NCBI GenBank assembly: GCA_024230435.1
Contig: JAAERL010000587.1
Span: 1-53,035 of the forward strand
Source of the DNA: Desulfobacteraceae bacterium
GTDB lineage: Bacteria; Desulfobacterota; Desulfobacteria; Desulfobacterales; Desulfosarcinaceae
DNA: 53,035 nt
Reading direction: 5' to 3'
Of this stretch, positions 7,916 to 16,026 are shown one piece after another. The notes under the pieces are model-generated. The model saw nothing but the letters and a program-made list of their open reading frames with translations, was not told where the DNA came from and did not search any database. Both the position numbers and the translations under genes were made by a program. Position 1 is the stretch's first letter. Each line of letters starts with the position of its first letter.

Positions 7916-8874
7916 TAAACCGGTTTTCCCAATTGGCCCGAAGTGTCATTGCGCATGTAGTTTTGCAAATTATTTTCGGCGGAAAGTAACCTAAGCCCGG
8001 AGATCAGCTCCAAAAAAGTCCGGACAGCCTTACTAATGATTTTTTTCTTTAAGAAAAACAGGTAATAATCGGCTGACAAATCAAATCCTTGAAGCTTTAC
8101 CGGCTTAAGCAATCCTAAATGCAGTTCGCGCCTGGCGGAAACCTCTGGAAGGATAGTGATGCCGAACCCTTCAATAACCGTTCTTTTGGCCGCCTCCAGA
8201 TTTTGAAGTTCAATTGTTTTTTTGGGATATTCGCCCCCGGAGTTTTTTTCTAACCATTTTTTCACAAGTACTCTTGTTTGGGTGCCCTTTTCCCGCCAGA
8301 TTAAAGGTATTTTATCGAGCGCTGTTACAGGCGTTGTTTTAGAATCAATGAAGCTATGCTCGGAGCCGGAAACTGCGATTAGTTTTTCTTTATGAATGCA
8401 AATAGTAACTATTCTTGGATTGCCTTTTAGACGGCCGGCGAAACCGATATCAACCTTACCATCCAAAATCATGTTGGCCACTTTATGTGAATTGCCCATA
8501 CGCACATCAAAATCAATGCCCGGATAGCGTTTGTTGAAACTGCCGATCATTTTTGGTAAAAAATAAGTACCCATCACGGCCGTAGCGCCAATAACAATCT
8601 TGCCTTTTTGGAGCCCGTGCAATTGGCCGAACAGCACTTCGATTTGTTCCAGCAAACTAAAGAGTTTGTCAGTATAAGACAAAAGCAGTTTACCTTCAGC
8701 AGTCAGGGTGACTTTTTTTCCTGAGCGATCAAACAAGATGATTCCATAATGCGTTTCAAGGGATTGGATTTGCTGACTGATGGCCGGCTGAGTTAGGAAG
8801 AGTTCCCTTGCGGCCACTGTGAAGCTGCCGACTTCGGCAACTTTGTGGAAAGCGTTTAGTTGATCAAAGTTCAT
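7915..8874 (-). CDS. LysR-family transcriptional regulator, 319 aa
   Basis: Residues 1-60 form the winged helix-turn-helix (FTVAARELFLTQPAISQQIQ), and ~90-290 the periplasmic-binding-like effector domain (GKIVIGATAVMGTYFLP, GKVDIGFAG, GFGITILPE). Length is normal for the family, although the last ~25 residues look unlike a conserved LysR tail and end in a repeat element, so the C-terminus may have been changed by insertion. It is divergent from the CYTH/tctCBA genes with ~140 bases between, the usual arrangement for a LysR regulator and its target. The effector is unknown. Confidence 0.92.
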   Translation of the reverse strand: MNFDQLNAFHKVAEVGSFTVAARELFLTQPAISQQIQSLETHYGIILFDRSGKKVTLTAEGKLLLSYTDKLFSLLEQIEVLFGQLHGLQKGKIVIGATAVMGTYFLPKMIGSFNKRYPGIDFDVRMGNSHKVANMILDGKVDIGFAGRLKGNPRIVTICIHKEKLIAVSGSEHSFIDSKTTPVTALDKIPLIWREKGTQTRVLVKKWLEKNSGGEYPKKTIELQNLEAAKRTVIEGFGITILPEVSARRELHLGLLKPVKLQGFDLSADYYLFFLKKKIISKAVRTFLELISGLRLLSAENNLQNYMRNDTSGQLGKPV

Positions 8875-8887
8875 AAGATTTTCTTAT
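8873..8887. promoter_or_regulatory. Candidate LysR operator
   Basis: ATAAGA TTT TCTTAT is a perfect dyad containing the T-N11-A pattern of LysR-type sites. It overlaps the lysR start codon, so autoregulation is plausible. The evidence is one site only. Confidence 0.35.
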
Positions 8888-8909
8888 CGTATGAATTCTA
8901 TATCATAAT

Positions 8910-8938
8910 TTGACTATATAGCATATGGCGAATACGAT
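8910..8938 (+). promoter_or_regulatory. Candidate promoter of the CYTH/tctCBA genes
   Basis: TTGACT at 8910-8915 and TACGAT at 8933-8938 are separated by 17 bases, ~75 bases before the ATG at 9015. The region between the divergent genes is AT-rich. Confidence 0.4.
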
Positions 8939-9014
8939 TTCAACAATTGACAAATGCGACATTAACACCCGCACAACCCGTAATTACCGATTCACACTGA
9001 AAAGGAGCATATTT

Positions 9015-9617
9015 ATGCAGGATATTATCCCAAGATACGAATTCCGGGCATTTGCACAAAATTTTGGAATGGTGGAAACCAAGCTGCAAAGGTTTTCTAA
9101 ATGCGCTGGGATTAGGCAAAGCAATGAAATCTATATTGTTTCCGCATCTAACAACGAGAACAACACCAAAATCCGCGATGTCAAAATGGACATTAAGGAA
9201 TTGGTTGAAAATAATCGTGGCCTGGAACGCTGGAATCCTCGCATGAAGGGTGAATTCCCCATGAAAACCAAAGTTATTCAGGATGATGTCTTTCCCGCCT
9301 TTGGCGTTAAGGAACCTGAATACACAAGACCGGAGTACTCTTTTGACCAATATCTTAAAGAATTGATCATACCCCATCCCGAACTGGTCGCCGTGAGGGT
9401 TTTCAAGCGGCGATTCGCGTTTACCATCAACGGTTGCATCACGGAGATTGCCCAGTTGCTGATAAACGGAGCCGCTATCCAAACTGTGGCCGTGGAACTC
9501 GAAGATATAGATGCTATCCTTGAAGCTAAAAAGATTCTCGGTTTGGACGACTATGAAAATGTAAATTACCTGCTGGCTATAAAGCGGATTATCGGTATGG
9601 AACCATTGGCCGAATAG
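9015..9617 (+). CDS. CYTH-like conserved protein, 200 aa
   Basis: The start ATG 9015 follows AAAGGAG with good spacing; a longer frame from 8925 would run through the promoter region. The N-terminal half resembles a CYTH (triphosphate tunnel) fold: IPRYEFRAF at the start, EIYIVS, then TKIRDVKMDIKEL, the place where CYTH proteins have a VKIRDG strand. The C-terminal half (KRRFAFTINGCITEIAQLLI, VAVELEDIDAILEAKKILGL) may be a second part of the same fold. The classical ExExK start is not present (YEFRA). It is the first gene of a likely operon with the CYTH protein and tctCBA. I regard the family as probable and the reaction as unknown. Confidence 0.6.
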   Translation: MQDIIPRYEFRAFAQNFGMVETKLQRFSKCAGIRQSNEIYIVSASNNENNTKIRDVKMDIKELVENNRGLERWNPRMKGEFPMKTKVIQDDVFPAFGVKEPEYTRPEYSFDQYLKELIIPHPELVAVRVFKRRFAFTINGCITEIAQLLINGAAIQTVAVELEDIDAILEAKKILGLDDYENVNYLLAIKRIIGMEPLAE

Positions 9618-9751
9618 AAAAACGTGTTTGGTAATTGTCAGTTTTTTTCGCAACGAAATTCACAAAAACGTACGTTTTTTAAGATTGAAGCATGACCGGC
9701 AAATTTAGCGTAAAATAACAGCTATTACATTGTAAAAAGGAATTTTAAACC

Positions 9752-10216
9752 ATGGGTACGGAAATAGAAAGAAAATTTTTATTGCAAAACGATGATTGGC
9801 GTTGCCTGGCAAAAGGCATAACCTACCGGCAAGGGTACCTGAACAGTGTTAAGGAAAGAGTTGTACGGGTACGCACGATTGGCGGCAAAGGGTTTTTAAC
9901 CATTAAGGGAATCACCACCGGCGCCACCCGGGCAGAATATGAATACCCGATCCCTGAACAAGATGCCACTGCTATGCTACATGATTTATGCGAAAAGCCG
10001 ATAATTGAAAAAAAACGCTATAAAATCGGCTTTGCGGGATTGACCTGGGAAGTAGATGAATTTTTTGGTGAAAATCAAGGATTGATCGTAGCCGAGGTGG
10101 AACTTGAGAGTGAGCAGCAACAATTCGAAAAACCCCCATGGATCGGAGAGGAAGTAACTGGAGATCCCAAATATTTTAATTCCAGCCTTATTATTAATCC
10201 ATTCACAAAGTGGTAG
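9752..10216 (+). CDS. CYTH-domain protein, likely inorganic triphosphatase, 154 aa
   Basis: The protein begins GTEIERKFLL, the ExExK signature of the CYTH superfamily. It continues with alternating basic and acidic strands (ERVVRVRTI, FLTIKG, RAEYEYPI, EKKRYKIGF, WEVDEFFG, LIVAEVELES) that line the triphosphate tunnel in this family. Length and order match single-domain bacterial members, which act on inorganic triphosphate, thiamine triphosphate or, in class IV cyclases, ATP. Triphosphatase is the commoner activity, but substrate is inference. It starts at ATG 9752 after AAAAAGGAA, and its stop is 10 bases from the tctC start, so it is probably co-transcribed with the transporter. Confidence 0.85.
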   Translation: MGTEIERKFLLQNDDWRCLAKGITYRQGYLNSVKERVVRVRTIGGKGFLTIKGITTGATRAEYEYPIPEQDATAMLHDLCEKPIIEKKRYKIGFAGLTWEVDEFFGENQGLIVAEVELESEQQQFEKPPWIGEEVTGDPKYFNSSLIINPFTKW

Positions 10217-10226
10217 GAGGATTAAA

Positions 10227-11180
10227 ATGAATAAGATAGCAGTATTTATGACTGTAGTGGCCATTGTATCCGGATCCGTTGCAAACGTCTGGGCGAAGTT
10301 TCCTGAAAAACCTATCAAGATTGTTGTTTACACTAAACCCGGCGGAGCTGGTGACGTATTTTCCAGAAAATTCGCGGCCATCGCAAAACAGTATACCGAT
10401 GCGAACTTTGTGGTGATCAACAAACCGGGCGCCGGCGGGGTAATGGCCATCAAACATATTTTAAAAAGCCCTGCCGACGGCTATAAATTGGCATTTGTGA
10501 CGCGTTCAAATATCGGGAAAATCGTCTCGACCGGCAGCAATATCGACATCGAAAAATTGTCCTGGATGGCTTTGATGGTCTCTGACCCGGAAGCTATCAT
10601 AACCTTAAAAAAGTCACCTATCAATACCTGGGAACAATTGGTAGCCGATGCCAAAGCGAAAAACGGTAAACAAATATGGGTCGGCCCCGCCTCAGGCGGC
10701 AATGACCATATAATGGCTATGAAAATCTGGGAAGCAGCCGGTATCAAAACAAAATGGGTACCATACAAAAGCGGAGGCAAAGCCATGGCGGCTCTGATGG
10801 GCGGGCATGGCGTTGCTTATGTGGGCAATCCTCAGGATGTTATCGGGCGGCCAGATCTGAAGGTGGCTGTCATATCCAGTCCGGCGCGCATAGGCGGTGA
10901 TTTCAGCGGTGTGCCTACTTTCAAAGAACTGGGAGTTAAGGGCCTGGATAATGAAATCATGTGGCGCGGGTTTATGGCCAAAAAGGGGCTCACCAAAGAG
11001 AGCTACGATTTTTACATGGAATTGTTCAAAAAAGTTAATCAAAATCCGAAATGGCGCGAACATATTCTTAAAGGCGGTGCTACGCCTGTTTTTTATAAAG
11101 AAGACCGGTTCCTGGATATCGTTAGACAGGACCAGGCTGAATTTACAGCCACGCTCAAAAAATTGGGAGCAATTAAATAA
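10227..11180 (+). CDS. tctC: TctC/Bug-family solute-binding protein, 317 aa
   Basis: A signal peptide covers residues 1-23 (cleavage near VWA|KFPEKP). The mature protein starts with the PEKPIKIVVYTKPGGAGD motif of the Bug receptors and continues with NKPGAGG and SPADGYKLAF, the loops that bind the carboxylates of the ligand through water molecules. It is the extracytoplasmic receptor of a tripartite tricarboxylate transporter, with TctB and TctA encoded directly downstream. GGAGG precedes ATG 10227. Ligands in this family include citrate, other dicarboxylates, aromatic acids and nicotinate; this one's ligand is not known. Confidence 0.92.
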   Translation: MNKIAVFMTVVAIVSGSVANVWAKFPEKPIKIVVYTKPGGAGDVFSRKFAAIAKQYTDANFVVINKPGAGGVMAIKHILKSPADGYKLAFVTRSNIGKIVSTGSNIDIEKLSWMALMVSDPEAIITLKKSPINTWEQLVADAKAKNGKQIWVGPASGGNDHIMAMKIWEAAGIKTKWVPYKSGGKAMAALMGGHGVAYVGNPQDVIGRPDLKVAVISSPARIGGDFSGVPTFKELGVKGLDNEIMWRGFMAKKGLTKESYDFYMELFKKVNQNPKWREHILKGGATPVFYKEDRFLDIVRQDQAEFTATLKKLGAIK

Positions 11181-11731
11181 TGGGCCTATTAGCGTATTTT
11201 AGCGAAGGTACGGGGCTTGCCCTGCTGATTGCCGGGTTGTTTATCGCTTTGGCCTTGCTCGCTGTAGTGGTTCTGCGTTACGGCAAGCGCGAATACTTCG
11301 GTCAAATTATGGCGCCTAGCTCCCTGATTGGTCTTTGCATCGTTTTTTTTGCAATCACCTTCAGCTTCCCCGAAGAAGAAGCCGGTCCGCGAGCGGTCCC
11401 ACGCTTGTGGATCTTCTGGCTCTGTGTTTTGTCTTCGATGGTATTAATACAAATATTTCGCAGAAAGGCCGCCAAGGATCCGGCCCCGGGGCGGTTGGGA
11501 TTTGTCTTTTTGATGATCGCGCTGCTGACCGGCTATTATTTCGCCATTCAAACAGCGGGTTATTTTTTAAGCACCTTTGTGTTTCTTGCGCTGTTGATGC
11601 ATATTTTAGGATATAAAAATAAATGGATCATCTATGCGGTCAGTACCGGATGGGTGATTTTCTCCTATATCGTATTTTACCGGGTTTTGTATATACAACT
11701 GCCCCTTGGCTATTTCGAAAATTATTTTTAA
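11180..11731 (+). CDS. tctB: TctB-family small membrane subunit, 183 aa
   Basis: The start ATG overlaps the tctC stop by one base (TAATG), showing translational coupling. The protein is short and hydrophobic with about four to five membrane segments: residues ~11-33, ~48-65, ~72-92 and two in the C-terminal half. The polar loop PEEEAGPRAVPRLW is typical of TctB. It pairs with TctA in the inner membrane. Sequence conservation in TctB is low, so the call rests largely on position and topology. Confidence 0.88.
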   Translation: MGLLAYFSEGTGLALLIAGLFIALALLAVVVLRYGKREYFGQIMAPSSLIGLCIVFFAITFSFPEEEAGPRAVPRLWIFWLCVLSSMVLIQIFRRKAAKDPAPGRLGFVFLMIALLTGYYFAIQTAGYFLSTFVFLALLMHILGYKNKWIIYAVSTGWVIFSYIVFYRVLYIQLPLGYFENYF

Positions 11732-11810
11732 CGGTTCGCGAGCTGATGACAATTCGGTGACGGGTTCGAACCTTTTATCTTGCGTGCCTGCTAAGAGAAT
11801 TAAAAACGTT

Positions 11811-13289
11811 ATGGAACTATTCGACAGTATATTGATGGGATTTGGTGTTCTTGCCGGATGGAAGCCGATAGTGGTGATTATCACCGGAGTAATTGTCGGC
11901 ATCCTGGCCGGCGCCATGCCGGGTTTGTCGCCTTCCACGGCGGTGGCTTTGCTGGTGCCCTTTAGCTATACCATGCCCCCTGGATTGGCCCTGATTCTTC
12001 TGACATCCATCTATATCGCATCCAACTATGGCGGATCCATTACGGCCGTGCTGATCAACACCCCGGGCACCCCGTCGGCGTCAGTGACGGCCTTGGACGG
12101 ATACCCGCTGACCCAACAGGGCAAGGCCGGCAAAGGCCTGGGCATCGCCCTTATTGCCTCGACTATTGGCGGCGGCGCCGGTGTATTGATTCTTATCTTG
12201 TTTGCCGTCCCTTTGGCACGCATTGCCCTAAAATTCAGTCCGGCAGATTATTTTGCGTTAGCCCTTTTCGGTCTGGCCACGGTGGCCTCGATGGGCAGGC
12301 GAAACGTGCTCAAAGCGATGATCGCCATTTTGTTCGGACTGCTTATCAAAACAATCGGTATAGATTCGATTTCAGGAGTTAGCCGCTTTACTTTCGGCAG
12401 CGATGCACTCTATGAAGGATTTTCATTGATACCGGCTTTAATCGGCCTTTTTGCGATAAGCGTTGTTTTTTCCAAGATAGAACAATGGACGGGATTAAAT
12501 TGTGTTTTGAGCAAAGTTGACAACAAACTTCCTTCGTTCAAGGAGTTTTTGAAAGTTCGGATGACCATCCTGCGATCATCTATCATCGGGACTATCATAG
12601 GCATTTTTCCAGGTGCGGGCGCCACCATAGCAGCTTTTATCAGCTATGATGTAACCAAACGCACCAGTACAGAGCCTGAAATGTTCGGTAAAGGGTCTAT
12701 GGAAGGCGTTGCCGCGGCCGAAGCGGCCAATAGCAGTTCAGTTGGCGGCGCCCTGGTTCCCCTGCTTGCTTTAGGCATTCCGGGCAGCGCCACCGATGCC
12801 GTATTGCTTGGAGCGTTCATGCTCCATGATTTGGTACCGGGACCACTATTGTTCAGAGATAGCCCGGAAATAGTTTATGGCATATTTGCGGCTCTGATCG
12901 TAGCTAACTTTGTGATGCTGATTCTGGGATTATTCGGCAACCGGATGTTCATCAGAGTCGTATCCATACCCGATGCCATCTTATATCCGCTTATACTGGC
13001 CATCGGCATTATCGGCAGCTTCGCAGTAAACAGCTCCATGTTCGATGTGTCCGCTTGCATCGGTTTTGGCATTATCGGCTGGATTTTCAAACGCTATGAT
13101 TACCCGGTGGCTCCAGTGGTATTAGGTATCGTCCTTGGTAACATGGTCGAGGAAAACTTCAGACGGGCGGTTATCATGGACGGATATGGCATTTTTTTCC
13201 GCGACAAGCTGGCCTTTACCGTGCTGTTGATTGCGTTATTGTCTTTTATCTACCCGTTTTTCAAGCAGTGGCGGACGCGCAAGCGATAG
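11811..13289 (+). CDS. tctA: TctA-family large permease subunit, 492 aa
   Basis: About twelve membrane segments with the two family signatures, GILAGAMPGLSPSTAVALL near the N-terminus and the related GTIIGIFPGAGATIAAF near the middle, plus NYGGSITAVLINTPGTP and LLALGIPGSATDAVLLGAF. Start ATG 11811 fits the usual N-terminus (MELFDSILMGFGVL); the frame extends upstream to 11706 inside tctB, but those residues are unlike the family. The ribosome site is weak, so coupling to tctB is possible. Together with TctC and TctB it forms a cation-driven secondary transporter. No tctDE two-component genes are adjacent, so the LysR regulator is the likely controller. Confidence 0.93.
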   Translation: MELFDSILMGFGVLAGWKPIVVIITGVIVGILAGAMPGLSPSTAVALLVPFSYTMPPGLALILLTSIYIASNYGGSITAVLINTPGTPSASVTALDGYPLTQQGKAGKGLGIALIASTIGGGAGVLILILFAVPLARIALKFSPADYFALALFGLATVASMGRRNVLKAMIAILFGLLIKTIGIDSISGVSRFTFGSDALYEGFSLIPALIGLFAISVVFSKIEQWTGLNCVLSKVDNKLPSFKEFLKVRMTILRSSIIGTIIGIFPGAGATIAAFISYDVTKRTSTEPEMFGKGSMEGVAAAEAANSSSVGGALVPLLALGIPGSATDAVLLGAFMLHDLVPGPLLFRDSPEIVYGIFAALIVANFVMLILGLFGNRMFIRVVSIPDAILYPLILAIGIIGSFAVNSSMFDVSACIGFGIIGWIFKRYDYPVAPVVLGIVLGNMVEENFRRAVIMDGYGIFFRDKLAFTVLLIALLSFIYPFFKQWRTRKR

Positions 13290-13468
13290 CTTACAAATAC
13301 TCAGGGCCGCGGGAAAAAGCTCTGAAAGATTCTCGGCCGGTCTTGAGCGGATAAATATTCAATCAATCCCCAATCCCCAGGGCAAGAGATTTGGATGGCA
13401 AAACTGTCAAAGCCGGCCATACGAATGGACTGTGTCAAGCAGTGCGTTACAAGGAAAGGCATTCTAAA

Positions 13469-14119
13469 ATGGGCGAAAATATTCTAAAACGCAAAATCGG
13501 AATTGAAAAACAAATCGATGATTTTTTAGACAAGGTAAGCGAATCCGGATTGCTCTTTAAATGCGGAGTCGATTACTATTTAAAAGACAATATGGAAGAT
13601 TTTGCTCATAAACTTGAGCAGATTACCGAAACCGAGCACGCCGGAGACGCTTTGCGGCGTTCCGTTGAGGATGTGCTCTACAGGCGCACTCTTATTCCCG
13701 ATTCTCGTGGCGATGTAATGGAGCTGATTGAAAATATGGACTCGCTGCTGGATCGCTTCAAAGGAGCTCTATGGCGTTTTGAAATCGAATATCCCGAAAT
13801 TTGCGCTCCATTCGTGGAAGATTTCAAGGCACTGGTAGATTGCGTTCTGGAAGCCGTGGAAGCGCTAATACGAGCGTCCAGGGCATTTTTTAAAGACATG
13901 TCAGCCGTCACAAATCACATACACAAGGTGGCCTTTTGGGAGAGCGAATCAGATAATATCGCTACCAGGTTGCAGCGCAGCATCTTCCGTAATAAAGAAT
14001 TACGCCTCAGTCACCGTATGCAACTGCGCGATTTTGTCCGGCATGTGGATAAAATCGCCGACCGGGCCGAAGATCTGGCGGATCGGCTCAACATATTCGT
14101 TATCAAACGTTCACTATAG
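13469..14119 (+). CDS. DUF47/PhoU-like Pit accessory protein, 216 aa
   Basis: An all-helical protein with the DUF47 pattern: a long helix near residues 45-60 carrying ITETEHAGD, then DVMELIENMDSLLDRF, and near the C-terminus the second ESESDNIATRLQRSIF and HVDKIADRAEDLADRL. These E/D-rich bundles are related to PhoU. The start ATG 13469 follows AAGGAAAGG; the frame is open further upstream but without a site. The stop is nine bases from the PiT gene, the standard arrangement in which the DUF47 protein modulates its PiT partner at the membrane. Confidence 0.9.
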   Translation: MGENILKRKIGIEKQIDDFLDKVSESGLLFKCGVDYYLKDNMEDFAHKLEQITETEHAGDALRRSVEDVLYRRTLIPDSRGDVMELIENMDSLLDRFKGALWRFEIEYPEICAPFVEDFKALVDCVLEAVEALIRASRAFFKDMSAVTNHIHKVAFWESESDNIATRLQRSIFRNKELRLSHRMQLRDFVRHVDKIADRAEDLADRLNIFVIKRSL

Positions 14120-14128
14120 GATCAGCAC

Positions 14129-15601
14129 ATGTTTATCTTCTTTCTCTCTAGTGGTCTGTTTCTGGGTTGGTCTTTGGGCGCCAACGATGCTTCAAATGTC
14201 TTCGGCACTGCAGTAGGTTCGCGTATGATCCGTTTTCGAACAGCCGCCATCTGGTGTAGTATTTTTATCATACTCGGAGCCGTTATTAGTGGTGCGGGAG
14301 CCTCTCATACACTAGGCAAGCTGGGAGCGGTAAACGCTATGGCTGGCGCATTTATGGTCGCCTTTGCCGCTGGAATGAGCGTATACCTGATGACCAAGGC
14401 AGGCTATCCGGTATCTACCTCCCAGGCGATTGTGGGAGCAATTATCGGCTGGAATTTCTTTTCGGGCTCTCTTACCGATTACAATGCTTTGGGTAAAATT
14501 TTTATCACCTGGGTGGCGTGCCCGGTTTTAACGGCCATTATCGCTGTCATACTCTACCTGTTGTCAGTTTTTGCAATTAAGCATTTCAAGTTTCACATGT
14601 TCAAACTGGATCGCATCATGCGCTATGGCCTGTTTTTGGCCGGAGTGTTCGGCTCCTTTTCCCTGGGGGCCAATAATATCGCTAATGTGATGGGAGTCTT
14701 TATACCGGTTTCTCCGTTTTCCGATATCTCTATATTCGGCGAATTCAGCCTGAGTTCGTCACAACAACTTTTTTTCATCGGCAGTGCCGCCATTGCCGTG
14801 GGCGTGATAACCTATTCCAAACGAGTTATGATGACCGTTGGAAAAGGGATATTTGAACTATCTCCGGTAATGGCTTTTGTGGCGGTCTGGTCGCATTCCA
14901 TCGTGTTGTTTCTATTTGCCTCCCAGGGTTTGGAACAATTTTTACTCAACCGCGGCCTGCCGACAATTCCGTTAGTGCCTGTCTCGAGCTCCCAAGCCAT
15001 CGTGGGAGCTGTTATTGGCATGGGATTGCTCAAGGACGGCCAAAATATCCGCTGGTCAAAAGTGGCGGGCATCACCAGCGGCTGGATCATAACGCCAATT
15101 ATTGCGTGTCTGATCAGCTTTATCGCGCTGTTTTTTCTTCAAAACGTCTTCCAGCAAAAAACGTTTCAACCGGTTCGTTTTGGTATAAGCCAGCAAGTGC
15201 TGGCCAGCATCCGCACAACCGGACTTTCTACTAAGAATTTTGATGATCTTTCAGGCCAAACCTTTGCTAATGCGAGCCAATTCAAAAAGATCCTGGACCA
15301 GCGCATGGAGCTGACAGAAGCGAGCCGGAAGGTTATTATGTCCGCTGCGCAAATCCACGCCATGAAGATCACCCCGGACGCGCGGAAACGGATAAGTAAA
15401 GATATGCTCAGCCTTGAGCAAATCCAAGCCCTTGAGCGGCTTAAAGGGCGCAGTTACCTTCATAAATGGCAATTAAAAAGGGACTTGGAGCAACAAGGCG
15501 CACAGTGGCAAGCCCGTGCAAAAGATCCGGAATTTAATCGAAATTTGCGCAACAAACTGGCCCATCTCTATAAAACTTTTAAGAGCGATGATGGGAGCTG
15601 A
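14129..15601 (+). CDS. pit: PiT-family inorganic phosphate transporter, 490 aa
   Basis: Both PiT signatures are present, GANDASNVFGTAVGSR near residue 16 and GANNIANVMGVF near residue 185, within two homologous halves of about five membrane segments each. SSQAIVGAVIG-type loops occur in both halves. It should take up phosphate (as a metal-phosphate complex or with a cation) across the inner membrane. Residues ~345-490 form a long hydrophilic helical extension after the last membrane segment, longer than in most PiT proteins and unrecognised (ITPDARKRISKDMLSLEQIQ). Co-transcribed with the DUF47 gene upstream. Confidence 0.92.
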   Translation: MFIFFLSSGLFLGWSLGANDASNVFGTAVGSRMIRFRTAAIWCSIFIILGAVISGAGASHTLGKLGAVNAMAGAFMVAFAAGMSVYLMTKAGYPVSTSQAIVGAIIGWNFFSGSLTDYNALGKIFITWVACPVLTAIIAVILYLLSVFAIKHFKFHMFKLDRIMRYGLFLAGVFGSFSLGANNIANVMGVFIPVSPFSDISIFGEFSLSSSQQLFFIGSAAIAVGVITYSKRVMMTVGKGIFELSPVMAFVAVWSHSIVLFLFASQGLEQFLLNRGLPTIPLVPVSSSQAIVGAVIGMGLLKDGQNIRWSKVAGITSGWIITPIIACLISFIALFFLQNVFQQKTFQPVRFGISQQVLASIRTTGLSTKNFDDLSGQTFANASQFKKILDQRMELTEASRKVIMSAAQIHAMKITPDARKRISKDMLSLEQIQALERLKGRSYLHKWQLKRDLEQQGAQWQARAKDPEFNRNLRNKLAHLYKTFKSDDGS

Positions 15602-16026
15602 CAAAAAAGAAATTTTTCCAATGGCATGAATTGTTTCCAGATAAATTTCCGCACTTGATCTGGAACAAATTTTTCTGTTTGCCCGATAAACACAAATTAA
15701 TATGCGTTGGATGAACTTAAAGCTTAAGTTTTTAGCATCTTAAGCCGATGCGCATTATAACAACGACTCTGACAACGAGCTTTAAGTTATTGTGGAATCG
15801 AAGAAAGTAACTATCATAAAGGCCTTGGAAGCTGCAAATGTAGCGTCATTGCATCAGATTTGTATTCTTTTTCAAAAAACAAAGATGGGTGCATACTCAA
15901 AGTCTTTGCCCTTTGGATCAACAAACGAAAACGGATTCAATGACAAGCAAGAGTGCAATATTTGCACTTTCCAAGACCCTGAACATGAATGGGCATATCG
16001 CGTGACGCTATCCGGGGACGCTGTTT
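15602..16026. other. Intergenic region with a dispersed repeat
   Basis: An 80-codon frame at 15792-16034 runs through the repeat copy at 15864-15942 and is probably not a gene. Otherwise nothing recognisable; the promoter of the metallophosphoesterase gene should lie here. Confidence 0.5.
15864..15942 (+). repeat. Palindrome-ended dispersed repeat, copy 1
   Basis: The core ATGGGTGCATACTCAAAG and the right end GCGAAAACGAATTC-like sequence (here ACGAAAACGGATTCAA) match, in inverted orientation, the copy at 32233-32320. Its left end is more diverged than that of the other copy. Confidence 0.6.

Noticed and set aside
8940-9653. 237-codon minus-strand frame opposite the CYTH-like gene
   Set aside because: The plus-strand gene has a good ribosome site, operon context and conserved features; the minus frame has none.
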